From positions 992,001 through 1,056,000 of the forward strand of contig JBDWDN010000012.1 in the NCBI GenBank assembly GCA_039977295.1: a DNA stretch of 64,000 bases, given 5' to 3'. The DNA is from Hellea sp039977295 (GTDB taxonomy: Bacteria > Pseudomonadota > Alphaproteobacteria > Caulobacterales > Maricaulaceae). Positions within the stretch are counted from its first letter, which is position 1. The number at the start of each line of letters is the position of its first letter. Position numbers and translations under genes: made by a program. This document shows positions 1-9,513 of the stretch, in pieces. The notes under the pieces were generated by a model. That model worked only from the letters and a program-made list of their open reading frames with translations. It was not told where the DNA came from and made no database searches.

Positions 1-1
1 A

Positions 2-319
2 TGCCATAATTCAAAAGGTCTCGGTTTCGAGGCGGCAAATGCAGGCGCGGATTATGTGGCCTTTGGAGCGTTCTTCGAGACGTCAACCAAGCCCACAAAA
101 CACCGCGCCACAACGGAGATTTTAGAATGGTGGCAAGAAGCCGTCGAAGTACCGAGCGTCGCGATTGGCGGGATAACCGTGGACAATGCAGCGGGCATCA
201 TAAAAGCGGGCGCGGATTTTATAGCCGTGTCGTCGGGCGTGTGGGCGCATCCGGACGGGCCAGCCTCGGCAGTCTCGCAGCTATCAGCCTTATGTCAGGC
301 GCATTCACAGCGGGACTAA
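2..319 (+). CDS. thiE: Thiamine phosphate synthase, C-terminal part (5' end outside window)
   Basis: The reading frame is open from the window edge and ends at TAA 317-319. ThiE joins the thiazole and pyrimidine halves of vitamin B1 in a TIM-barrel active site. What remains matches the end of the barrel: CHNSKGLGFEAANAGADYVA, then GAFF, GGITVDN and the GADFIAVSSGVW phosphate-binding strand, in the usual order. The N-terminal half, with the pyrimidine pyrophosphate site, lies to the left. The following Sel1-repeat gene starts inside this frame in another register. The fragment carries no visible damage, so the gene is probably intact and only cut by the window. Confidence 0.9.
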   Translation, partial: CHNSKGLGFEAANAGADYVAFGAFFETSTKPTKHRATTEILEWWQEAVEVPSVAIGGITVDNAAGIIKAGADFIAVSSGVWAHPDGPASAVSQLSALCQAHSQRD

Positions 320-1287
320 GCACCGCAGCTTATGCCGACACCTCAACAGTAACCCAGCCTTCCGTCAGTTTCGAAGATGCCCTCTCCGCCTATAATGGCG
401 GCGATAAATTTACCGCGCTTTCCAATGCGCGCGCCGCCGCACGCAAAGGATCTGCGGATGCCGCTGTCATGGCAGGCTATATTTTGCGCAAAGGCGAAAC
501 TGGCACGATAAACCTCAACGAAGCCAAATCCTGGTATATGCAAGCGGCCAATCAAGATCATCCAGATGCGCTCGTCGCGCTGGGTGAAATGGCAATAAAA
601 AATGAAGCTGGCCTGACGCAATCTGATGCTGTATCCTATCTTACGCGGGCCTCTGATCTAGGCCGCACGGACGCTATGCGCGCCTTGTCCGACCTTTACC
701 GCACGGGCCAAGGCACGGCCCCTAGCGCAAAGAAATCAGAAAACCTTTTAAAGAAAGCCTCACAAAGCTTTGACCGTGACGCGACGAAACGCTTGGGCGA
801 TAGCTATTTTGATAAAGACCCGAAAAAGGCTTTGAAATATTATGAGCAAGCCGCAGATGCAGGTCATGTCGAAGCCTCATATATAGCCGGCGTTATGTAT
901 GCGGAAAACTTTGAAATCCGGCCCAATTCCCACAAATCAGCCTCATTGCTAAAGCAAGCCGCTGAAGGCGGCCACGCCGCCGCCCAAGCCGATTATGGCC
1001 TCCTCGTCTATCAAGGATACGGCGCCGCAAAATCTGACAAAGAAGCCGCCAAATGGTTCGAAAAATCTGCTAAGGGCGGCGACAAAGAAGGACAGTTTCT
1101 ATACGCCTTTACCCTCGCCAAAGGCGAAGGCGTGACGCAAAGCTTTGAGGAAGCTTATTACTGGCTCTTAAAATCAGATAAGAGCGGCAATGACGATTAC
1201 GACAAAGATCGTGCGGAGCTTAAGAAGCGGTTAGAAGCGAATGTGGACGCCGCAATTTTAAACCGTGCCAGGGCCCGGGTAAATTGA
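241..1287 (+). CDS. Exported Sel1-repeat protein
   Basis: The protein has about 348 residues if started at GTG 241. From there the first 32 residues form a hydrophobic leader ending in TAAYA before DTST, a plausible Sec signal peptide. Starting at ATG 292 would leave only a short leader without a basic residue, and the frame extends up to ATG 127 only by reading antisense-like sequence inside thiE. The mature part is a chain of alpha-helical Sel1/TPR-like repeats with typical ends such as AANQDHPDALVALGEMA, AADAGHVEASYIAGVMYAE and SAKGGDKEGQFLYAFTLAKG. Such repeats are protein-protein scaffolds, here in the periplasm or on the envelope. The 79-base overlap with thiE suggests co-transcription. 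The start remains uncertain and the partner is unknown. Confidence 0.8.
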   Translation: MGASGRASLGSLAAISLMSGAFTAGLSTAAYADTSTVTQPSVSFEDALSAYNGGDKFTALSNARAAARKGSADAAVMAGYILRKGETGTINLNEAKSWYMQAANQDHPDALVALGEMAIKNEAGLTQSDAVSYLTRASDLGRTDAMRALSDLYRTGQGTAPSAKKSENLLKKASQSFDRDATKRLGDSYFDKDPKKALKYYEQAADAGHVEASYIAGVMYAENFEIRPNSHKSASLLKQAAEGGHAAAQADYGLLVYQGYGAAKSDKEAAKWFEKSAKGGDKEGQFLYAFTLAKGEGVTQSFEEAYYWLLKSDKSGNDDYDKDRAELKKRLEANVDAAILNRARARVN

Positions 1288-1487
1288 GTACAGAGTGCCT
1301 CTTATTGGCTGGATATTGGCAAAAGGGGAGTGTACAAAATTGGAAGTTCACTCCTCATAACAGACATTAGCGAGCGGCATGATTGAAACGAATTTAGGAC
1401 GCCCTCGCAATCACAACTTGACCCAAAAACAGACCTTGAGGTGCTTTCTTATCTGAATATTTTAGTGCTAATTATTGACCCTTAGTT

Positions 1488-4400
1488 TTATATCAGCGCG
1501 TTCATATCCGGGAATAAGACTTCGGTATCAAAATCTATCGTTTCGCCCGCGAAAGCGCTAGGATCTTGCAGTGTTTCGGCACTAGTTACGTTAGCAAAAT
1601 TATCAACACTGAGGTCCGAAATATCTACGTCGACTAAGGTCAGGCTATTGCCACTGCCAAAATCGAAAATGACATTATTCCCCGCTTGAAATGCAACGGA
1701 CATAATTTCTGCGAAGGTGTCGAAATCGGTTCCTCCCTGTAATATGTTAATCCTCTCATTTGAGACGGCTTGGAAATCGAATATCACGTCCGCTCCATCA
1801 TCTATACCATAACCGAATGTATCTACCCCTGCTCCTCCGAAGAGGCTGTCGTCCCCTGCGGATCCTTCGCCACCATAAATATAATCATCCCCGCCAAACC
1901 CAAAAAGGGAAACCGATGTGTCTGTCACGGTCCATGCAATAGTATCCCCATAATTGGATCCAAATATTCTCTCAATACTTACAAAGCTATCGAATTTAGC
2001 ATCCCCTGAGAGGCCAGGCCCGGTTCTCAGTTGTATATTTTCTGTCGATGCTAGATATGAGACAGTATCGAAACCATCGCCGCCATCATGACTATCCGCG
2101 CCAGCGCCGCCAAAGAAGAAATCGTTCCCTGCGCCGCCGGTCATAATATCATCGCCGTCTTGGCCAAAGATAGTATCGATTCCATCGCCGCCACTGATAA
2201 TATCGTCCCCGTCGCCGCCAAGGAGACGATCATTGCCACCTGCACCGTTAAGGATATCTGCGCCATCACCACCGCTAAGGCGGTTGGCCAAATCATTGCC
2301 CGTGATATCATCATCAAAGCTCGAACCGACAACCCATTCAATAGAGCTGTAGCTATCGCCCATGGCCTCGCCGCCTGTCCCGCCTGTCACAAGATTAAGC
2401 GTCACGCCTGCCGCTGCAGTTGCGTAATGGGCCGTATCAATGCCAGCCCCGCCAATCAGCATATCCGCGCCTTCGCCGCCATAGAGCCTGTCATTACCGC
2501 CTGCGCCGTCAAGGACATCATCACCGTCAAAGCCGCGCAGATCGTTAGTCCCGCTTGAGCCTGTCAACGCATCACCAAAATCAGAACCAAAGACAGTTTC
2601 TATCCCGAAATATGTATCACCTGCCGCATCACCCATTGTGCCGCCCGTTGCAAGACTGAGCGCAACCGCTTCGGTGGCTAATCTGTAATTAGCGACATCT
2701 GTGCCTACTCCGCCATTTAGCTGATCTGCACCCCCTGAGCCGTAGAGCGTATCATTACCTTCTTGGCCGCGCTGCACATCATTGCCGTCGCCGCCATAGA
2801 TTCGATCTATGCCGCCGCCGCCATTAATAACGTCATTCCCGCCTTCACCATAAAGGAACTCATTGGCATCAGAGCCTGTAATAGTGTCGTTAAAATCAGA
2901 GCCATAGAAGCGCTCTATATTGGCATAGCTGTCACCCGCCGCATCGCCAAGCGTTCCCCCGGACTCCACATTAAAGACAACCCGCGAGGTCGCATTGCGG
3001 TAATCCATTGTATCAAAGCCCGCACCGCCATCCATAAAGTCTGCGCCAGAATTTCCTAGGAAACGATCCGCGCCAAGCCCCGCTAAAAGAGCCGCGCCAT
3101 CTGTGGTCCCCGTAATAACATCATTTAAATCAGACCCAACTACGCTTTGTATATTCGTAAATTGATCCCCGGCATTTATCGCAGAGGCGGAAATACTATA
3201 ATCAACGATATTGTTTCCACTGCCGCCGTCATAGCTATCACTACCGTCTGAACCGAAAAATACATTGTCTTCAGCATCACCGATAAGAGTATCGTCAAAA
3301 TTTGAACCTTGCGCGTTTTCAATAGAGATATAACTATCGCCTTCGGCGTCGCCGCCAGTACCCGTAGCTGTGGCTAAATCAACCGTTATAGCGACACTGG
3401 AATTGGCGTAACTCACCGTGTCAATTCCTGTGCCACCATCCATAACATCGGCCCCGTCATGTGTATCGATTAAGTTATCAGGGTCTTCTTCTTCCGTGTC
3501 GCTATCCTCAGTGCTGGAGAGGAATAAATCATCTCCCTCTTCGCCGAATAGCATGTCATCGCCCGCCCCGCCGTCAATTATGTCGTCACCTACTGTACCA
3601 ATCGGGACAATCGTGCCGCCTTCAGGAACAAGCACTGTGCTGCCTGCACGATTAACCACTCCAGTATCAAAAACCCAGTTTTCTAAGAGGTTGGTATTGG
3701 TATCATCAGCCAGCACAAAGGCATCCGCTGCGATCTCAGTTTGTGTCCTGACACTATTCCAAATACGGATATCGCCAACGCTGCCTGAGATGCTTTGATT
3801 AGGGTCGAGAATGGGATCATTTACAGCATCTTGTTCTGGCCCGATAACCAAGCTACCGCCTGTTTCTATGGGAGGAATATTCGCATTAATGCCATGATTA
3901 TAAACCTCAACACCATCAACATATATAATAAACCGGCCGACAGGATTTCCGTTACCAAAATCCAAAACCTCATAAGTAAATGAGAGGCGGTGCAAAGCGC
4001 CATCCTCTAAAATGTCCGTTGAAACACCCGTATCGAATCCGACCTGTCCTGCAATCCATATCCGGAATTGGCCATCGTGATCATGAAGTAAAATTTCATT
4101 GTCAGATCCCTCAACGGCATAGGATAAATATGTGGAGCGATCACCCGAGCCGCGCTCGATATCACTATTTCGATAGAGCATTTCAAAAGTGAAAGCAGCG
4201 CCGTCAAAACTGTCAAAGTCAGCGATATAGAGCCTATCAGTGACGTTTCCAGTATAACTTCCATCACTGAGCAGGCCTTGACCCCCAATATTCATCTCAA
4301 AGAAGCCGAAATCCATCAAAGCACTGCCCGTATCACCATAGATAGTATCAGTGCCCTTCCCGCCATTGAGGGTGTCATTACCCAAACCGCCATAGAGGGT

Positions 4401-7400
4401 GTCATCCCCCTCATTGCCGGAGATCTCATTATCCAAATTCGAGCCTGTCAGGCTATCAGCCCCCATACCGCCTTGGACATTTTCAATACCGGAAAAAGTG
4501 GTTGTGGTGACATCAATCCCGCTCGGCAAGGCAATTTCAAATGCGCCCGGCGTGTAGACGCCATTGTCATCGGTTAGGCCGCTATTGACCTGCCCAAGCG
4601 CCTCACTGATACCGCTATCAGAATAACGTAGCAAGTCTTCGCGATGGCGAACATTCTGTTCAGCATTGCGGAATACTTCGTCCGGAGTAAGATCAATCGT
4701 TAAAAAACCAGTACCCCCACTGTCATATTGTAGAGTACGCGCCTCTGTCGTGCCTGTATCGGCCCAGACAATAGATTCAACATATGTTGTCGAAAGGGTT
4801 GCAACACCTGTCGATAAATTGACAACCACACCTTGATCAGCACCAGAGGCTTCAAGCGTGTCAAAACCGAGCCCGCCAAAGACCTGATCCTGTCCGCGTC
4901 CAGCCACGATAATATCGTCTCCCGCGCCGCCATCGACAAGGTCATCACCCTGCCCACCAATAAGGTAGTCATCCCCGCCAAAGCCGTATATTTTATCATC
5001 CCCAAGGCCACCGGAAAGTTGGTTACCGATAAGCGCATCATTCCCGCCGCGCAGAGTGTCGTCGAGATAAGTCCCGATGATATTTTCTACATTCGTAAAC
5101 GTCCCGCTCATCACGCCTGAACCCAAGCGCACATCAAGCGTGGAGGTTCCTGCATCAATATCAGCCACCACGAAACCATCGTAACCCGTAAAACTCGGGC
5201 TTACAAAAAGGTCCGGAATATCAGACCGTAATTCCGCCAAATACTCAAAAGTCAGCGTATCAATGCCGTCCCCGCCATCCGCATAATCTGTATCACTCCT
5301 TGAGGCTGAACCATTCGCGTTACCAAAGCTAATGAGGTCATCGCCGTCCCCCCCATAAATTTCATCATCGCCATCACCGCCATAGAGAAAGTCATTGCCT
5401 GCGAGACCTTCGATATAGTCATCCCCGCCATTGCCTATAATCCCATTGGACCCATTCGTGCCGCGAAGCGTTTCCCCGCCAAGGTGTGATCCTACAGCAT
5501 TTTCAATACCTGTTAAAGAAAGAGCGTTTCCATTGCTGTTTTGAGACGCATAAGTTGAATCCCCTAGGTGAACATCTGCGCCGTTCTCTAAAACCACCGT
5601 GTCGATACCATCTCCGCCATTAAGGGTATTTACGGCCCGATTGGCCTGAAGCATATCATCACCATCTCCACCATCGAGCGTAACAGGACTATTATTAGAT
5701 GTTGAGCTTGTGGATGCAGAAATACGATCATTCCCAGCCCCGCCGGAAATGAAACCACCGCCTGTCCCAAGACTGATTGTGTCATTCCCATCCTCCCCAT
5801 AAATGGTCATTCCGCTTGCTACATTATGACCTCTAACGTCATCATCACCTGCCCCTGCATAAAATACATCCACACCCTCAATGACGGGTCCGTTAAAAAA
5901 CACCTCACGGAAATTTATTGTATCATTAAGGTCGGTGCCGATAAGCGTTTCAATTCCCGCAATATTCAAAGAGACGTCGACATCAGAGAGAATTTCAAAG
6001 GTTAACTCATCATTCGCTAAGTCGCCATCTTCCTGCCTCTCATTCGTCAGCGCATATTGGCTGGCCGAAAAATCAAGTGTATCGGTTCCGGACACTGCAT
6101 TCAGGATCAGCGTATAATCCTGTGTAAGCTCGCCGGCATTATCCCAGATCAGCAGATTGTTGCCAGGCCCGCCATTCCCGCGTTCTATACCAATACCGGA
6201 GAGATAAATCGTGTCATTACCACTAGACGTAAAAAACAAATCTTCGCCGATTATAGCGCCATTTCCGCGGATGATATCATCCCCATTACCGCCAATCAGG
6301 CTCTCAGCCTCTGTGGTGCCAGTGAGAACGTTATCGCCATCACCGCCATAAATTTGCTCAATACCCTCTACTGTATCCGTTCCGACAATAACGCCATTAA
6401 CGTCATATTTCACAACTGTTCCTGCTGCACCATCAAAGACGATGTAATCAACTTCGCCCGCAAATTGTGCCGCCTCAGCGCGGTAATTCAAACTTGCTAG
6501 TTCCGCTGCCAAAGCAGGCGGAACAACGGCCGCTCCATAAAATAAAGTATCAAAACCGGAGCCTCCGATGAGCGTATCATCACCATGGCCTGATGTTAAA
6601 TAATCGTCACCTGAGCCGCCATCAAGCGTATCATTGCCGAGGTCACCAAAGAGGAAATCATCGCCATCACCGCCATCGAGGGTATCATCGCCATCAAGTC
6701 CGCGCAGAGTATCATTGCCGCGCGCGCCATCAAGAGTATCATCATCGAAGCTGCCAAAGATACTGTCCCTGACGTCGGACCCAATAACCCGCTCTATACT
6801 TATCAAATTCCCGATAAAATTTGCCGGAAGGGTTAGGCCTGCACGCTGATTTGCAGGTAAAAGCAAGACATTGGCCGCCGTCGTTAGCCCTGCATAGGAC
6901 GCCGTGTCAAAACCGTTACCCCCATCAATAATATCCGATCCTCCGCCGCTCGCAAGAACATCATCGCCGTCCCCGCCGAGCAGTTCGTCATTTCCTAAGC
7001 CGCCATTAATGAAATCATTTCCGCCAAGCCCGTTAATTGAATTCGCTTCGCTATTCCCAATTAAAAAATCATCACCGGCCGTGCCGTTATAGGTCCCTGT
7101 CGTGCCCAAAGGGATATTTACGGCACTAGCAAGGAAGCCTTCTGTAACAGGGCCACCTACGGTGTCTGAGAACAGATAATTTTCAACGTTGTCCATAATA
7201 TTGGTGCCAAAGTCAGGCTGACCCGTAGCTGGGTTTACATGCTCAATAACAAAACGGCCATCATCAAGAAATGAGAAGGAAAATTCGGCCAGTGTCGCAT
7301 CAAAAATGACTAAATCCGTGCCTGTCCCGCCGTCAATTTCATCATTGCCTTTGCCGGGCGTAAAGACATCATCTCCTGCAAGACCTGACATAATGTTACT

Positions 7401-8669
7401 CATATCATTTCCCGAAATTAGATCATTGCTAGCGGAGCCTGTGACTGACACTTGCCCTTCTTCGAGGACGATGACGCCTGAGGTGGACCCATCAACGATA
7501 TCCAAAAACTCCGCACCCAAAACAGTATCGAAACTTGGTAAATCGATAATGTTTTGGATGTCCGGAAAATCGAGCTGATCGAAGATACTGTCTAAATCGG
7601 CAGAAATATCAAAGACAATAGACGTATCCGGCAGTAGCCCCAAAAGAAGGTCAGACACATTATCAAAGAGAGCATTTATACCGAGAGATTCCAATATAGG
7701 ATCAAGGATAGGCGCAACGATTAAGTTGAAGATAAAGTCAACCGCATCCAAAACGTCTTCAACCGGGGATAATGCATCCGTGAGAATGTTCATCGGGGTC
7801 TGTAAAAATGACAACTGACTGGCAATTCCGCTCAATTGATTGGCGATAGTTTGCGCTCCCGGTAGCACATCGGAAATATCACCAAAGACACCGTTAATGG
7901 TATCCAAACTATCTATCACATCACACAGAAAGTGATCCAAACCATCTACGGCATCAAAGTTCATATTAGCGGTGCCAAAAATAGTCAGCACTGAAGCTTC
8001 AAGCGCGGCGTTACTGCCCGCATCGCCATCTGACAGGCGGCTATAGGCGGAGTTTGCCAAGTCAACACTCGTTCGCAAATTACCGATACGATTTAGCGCC
8101 GTCTCAACAGAGTCTTCATATGACTTCAATTCATTGACCATATCGTCGACAAACTGTTGTTCATCCTCGAGTTTATCATCGAGCCGTTTCGCGCGGCTTT
8201 CAATATCGCGAACAGCATCGATTAATGTCTCAAAGACATCATCCAGCTTATTTGCAACCGGCTTTAAAGAGCCGACTTTGCCAACTAATTTTAGAACCGT
8301 TCTGAATCCGCCCATCACATCAGCGACGGTATCTGCGGCATTTTCTATTTTTTCAAAAATTGTCAACGCGTCCTGTACGGTCTCCGCTGTCTCGCGCGCA
8401 ATTGTCAAACTATCCAGAACAACGCTGACTTTATTTTCAACATAAAGAAGGTTGACCGAAAAATCTGCGAGAGCGGATTGGGCAGGCGTTTGTTCCAAAG
8501 GAACATCACCGGGCGCCTCTACCAGAACAGGTACGTTCACATCAGGCAATAAGGGAATAATTTGCGATCCATAGGCAGGAGACGCGTAGCTTTCCAAGCC
8601 GATATCGAGCGCGGCAGGAGACACAGAGTCAAAATAATCCTCACGGAATGCAAAAGATTTGAAATACAT
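1488..8669 (-). CDS. Giant RTX (calcium-binding repeat) secreted protein with coiled N-terminus and LamG-like insert
   Basis: The protein has 2393 residues. Residues about 60-390 have no RTX repeats; they are helical and heptad-like (for example KRLDDKLEDEQQFVDDMVNE), then rich in hydrophobic residues. RTX nonapeptides (GGxGxDxLx) begin near residue 420 and continue with breaks to about 2300. Near 1443-1666 an RTX-free block, with FTFEMLYRNSD and GSVGDIRIWNSVRTQTEI, looks like a LamG/concanavalin-type domain. Several modules repeat IDTAxY...GGTxGDAxGDSYxxIExxxGSxFxD between RTX blocks. The last 90 residues lack RTX repeats and are acidic and hydrophobic, as in type I secretion signals. There is no N-terminal signal peptide. 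Export by the HlyD/ABC pair at 24-27 kb and a role as adhesin or surface-layer protein are inference. An AAGGG ribosome site precedes ATG 8669. Confidence 0.85.
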   Translation of the reverse strand: MYFKSFAFREDYFDSVSPAALDIGLESYASPAYGSQIIPLLPDVNVPVLVEAPGDVPLEQTPAQSALADFSVNLLYVENKVSVVLDSLTIARETAETVQDALTIFEKIENAADTVADVMGGFRTVLKLVGKVGSLKPVANKLDDVFETLIDAVRDIESRAKRLDDKLEDEQQFVDDMVNELKSYEDSVETALNRIGNLRTSVDLANSAYSRLSDGDAGSNAALEASVLTIFGTANMNFDAVDGLDHFLCDVIDSLDTINGVFGDISDVLPGAQTIANQLSGIASQLSFLQTPMNILTDALSPVEDVLDAVDFIFNLIVAPILDPILESLGINALFDNVSDLLLGLLPDTSIVFDISADLDSIFDQLDFPDIQNIIDLPSFDTVLGAEFLDIVDGSTSGVIVLEEGQVSVTGSASNDLISGNDMSNIMSGLAGDDVFTPGKGNDEIDGGTGTDLVIFDATLAEFSFSFLDDGRFVIEHVNPATGQPDFGTNIMDNVENYLFSDTVGGPVTEGFLASAVNIPLGTTGTYNGTAGDDFLIGNSEANSINGLGGNDFINGGLGNDELLGGDGDDVLASGGGSDIIDGGNGFDTASYAGLTTAANVLLLPANQRAGLTLPANFIGNLISIERVIGSDVRDSIFGSFDDDTLDGARGNDTLRGLDGDDTLDGGDGDDFLFGDLGNDTLDGGSGDDYLTSGHGDDTLIGGSGFDTLFYGAAVVPPALAAELASLNYRAEAAQFAGEVDYIVFDGAAGTVVKYDVNGVIVGTDTVEGIEQIYGGDGDNVLTGTTEAESLIGGNGDDIIRGNGAIIGEDLFFTSSGNDTIYLSGIGIERGNGGPGNNLLIWDNAGELTQDYTLILNAVSGTDTLDFSASQYALTNERQEDGDLANDELTFEILSDVDVSLNIAGIETLIGTDLNDTINFREVFFNGPVIEGVDVFYAGAGDDDVRGHNVASGMTIYGEDGNDTISLGTGGGFISGGAGNDRISASTSSTSNNSPVTLDGGDGDDMLQANRAVNTLNGGDGIDTVVLENGADVHLGDSTYASQNSNGNALSLTGIENAVGSHLGGETLRGTNGSNGIIGNGGDDYIEGLAGNDFLYGGDGDDEIYGGDGDDLISFGNANGSASRSDTDYADGGDGIDTLTFEYLAELRSDIPDLFVSPSFTGYDGFVVADIDAGTSTLDVRLGSGVMSGTFTNVENIIGTYLDDTLRGGNDALIGNQLSGGLGDDKIYGFGGDDYLIGGQGDDLVDGGAGDDIIVAGRGQDQVFGGLGFDTLEASGADQGVVVNLSTGVATLSTTYVESIVWADTGTTEARTLQYDSGGTGFLTIDLTPDEVFRNAEQNVRHREDLLRYSDSGISEALGQVNSGLTDDNGVYTPGAFEIALPSGIDVTTTTFSGIENVQGGMGADSLTGSNLDNEISGNEGDDTLYGGLGNDTLNGGKGTDTIYGDTGSALMDFGFFEMNIGGQGLLSDGSYTGNVTDRLYIADFDSFDGAAFTFEMLYRNSDIERGSGDRSTYLSYAVEGSDNEILLHDHDGQFRIWIAGQVGFDTGVSTDILEDGALHRLSFTYEVLDFGNGNPVGRFIIYVDGVEVYNHGINANIPPIETGGSLVIGPEQDAVNDPILDPNQSISGSVGDIRIWNSVRTQTEIAADAFVLADDTNTNLLENWVFDTGVVNRAGSTVLVPEGGTIVPIGTVGDDIIDGGAGDDMLFGEEGDDLFLSSTEDSDTEEEDPDNLIDTHDGADVMDGGTGIDTVSYANSSVAITVDLATATGTGGDAEGDSYISIENAQGSNFDDTLIGDAEDNVFFGSDGSDSYDGGSGNNIVDYSISASAINAGDQFTNIQSVVGSDLNDVITGTTDGAALLAGLGADRFLGNSGADFMDGGAGFDTMDYRNATSRVVFNVESGGTLGDAAGDSYANIERFYGSDFNDTITGSDANEFLYGEGGNDVINGGGGIDRIYGGDGNDVQRGQEGNDTLYGSGGADQLNGGVGTDVANYRLATEAVALSLATGGTMGDAAGDTYFGIETVFGSDFGDALTGSSGTNDLRGFDGDDVLDGAGGNDRLYGGEGADMLIGGAGIDTAHYATAAAGVTLNLVTGGTGGEAMGDSYSSIEWVVGSSFDDDITGNDLANRLSGGDGADILNGAGGNDRLLGGDGDDIISGGDGIDTIFGQDGDDIMTGGAGNDFFFGGAGADSHDGGDGFDTVSYLASTENIQLRTGPGLSGDAKFDSFVSIERIFGSNYGDTIAWTVTDTSVSLFGFGGDDYIYGGEGSAGDDSLFGGAGVDTFGYGIDDGADVIFDFQAVSNERINILQGGTDFDTFAEIMSVAFQAGNNVIFDFGSGNSLTLVDVDISDLSVDNFANVTSAETLQDPSAFAGETIDFDTEVLFPDMNALI

Positions 8670-8871
8670 AATACGCCCTTATGTTTAAGCTCGTTTCACT
8701 CACGCAAACGCCTGAGATTGGCATATGGGTATAGGAATACGAACAGACGCTAAATGAGGGATACACCTCAATTTTTCTCGGCGATCACTTTACAAGGTAT
8801 CAGAGATAGGAAATTGAGGGATTAGCCCTATGCCGCGCGTAACATTTTGACGCTAACATCCGAAGCGAGCT

Positions 8872-9513
8872 TTAAAGCTGCTGACTTTGATCAAGCAGTC
8901 CTTCTTTCAAGGCGAGGGCCAATAATTGCGCTACAGAATGAACATTCAATTTCGCCATAAGCCGCGTCCGGTGGTTATCGACAGTTTTTGGGCTGATCGA
9001 AAGCCGTTCTGCAATTTCCACATTGGAACACCCTTCCGCAATAAGGTGCAATATCTGGCGTTCGCGGGAGGTCAGCGCTTCCAGTTCGGACGAGTCGTCC
9101 AAAATGGTCAGGACAGCCTTGGAAATATATCCTCCGCCGTCCAAAATCAATTGCAGCCCCTTTGTGATTTCCTCAGGCGGACATGTTTTCAGAAAAAGTC
9201 CGTCAACGTCAGCCGCCACCCAATCCGACAAATGCCCCGCGGATGTGAAGCCCGTTATAACGGCAATACGCGTATCGGGGCACCAACGGCGCACTTCTCC
9301 GAAAACCTGCATCCCGCGCGCCAGCGGCATTCCCGCATCAAGCGTCAGCAAATCAGGTTGAAGCTCTTTGGTCATGGAAATGGCTTCAAGCCCGTTAGTG
9401 GCTTCAGCAACAATATTTATCTGAGGAATAGTTTTAAAAATATCTTTGAGTCCATTGCGGACAATCGCGTGATCGTCAGCTATGATGACTCTTCGGAGAT
9501 CTTTTAATGACAA
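8872..9513 (-). CDS. NarL/LuxR-type two-component response regulator
   Basis: The protein has 213 residues. The receiver domain (about 6-125) has acidic residues D13 and D14, the likely phospho-acceptor D59 in TLDAGMP, and K109 in FLKTCP. The C-terminal LuxR-type helix-turn-helix (about 145-208) has LTSRERQILHLIAEGCSNVE and a recognition helix with SPKTVDNHRTRLMAKLNV. The start is a TTG at 9511-9513; no ATG or GTG gives the complete receiver. It is divergent from the histidine kinase gene, and the two coding regions overlap by 7 bases, so they almost certainly form a pair. Its end lies 202 bases from the start of the giant RTX gene on the same strand, which makes that gene a possible target, though this is only positional inference. 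Confidence 0.9.
   Translation of the reverse strand: MSLKDLRRVIIADDHAIVRNGLKDIFKTIPQINIVAEATNGLEAISMTKELQPDLLTLDAGMPLARGMQVFGEVRRWCPDTRIAVITGFTSAGHLSDWVAADVDGLFLKTCPPEEITKGLQLILDGGGYISKAVLTILDDSSELEALTSRERQILHLIAEGCSNVEIAERLSISPKTVDNHRTRLMAKLNVHSVAQLLALALKEGLLDQSQQL

Noticed and set aside
127..240. Extension of the Sel1-repeat protein to ATG 127
   Set aside because: That part lies in an alternate frame inside thiE, gives a basic, low-quality peptide, and would bury the signal peptide.
2088..2558. Long plus-strand frames across 1.7-8.6 kb, such as the 156-codon one here
   Set aside because: They are mirror frames of the GC-patterned RTX repeats on the minus strand and have low-complexity Ile/Ala/Thr content with no ribosome sites.
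8868..8879. AGCTTTAAAGCT palindrome at the end of the response regulator gene
   Set aside because: Twelve bases over a stop codon with no T-run; likely chance and too short for a terminator.
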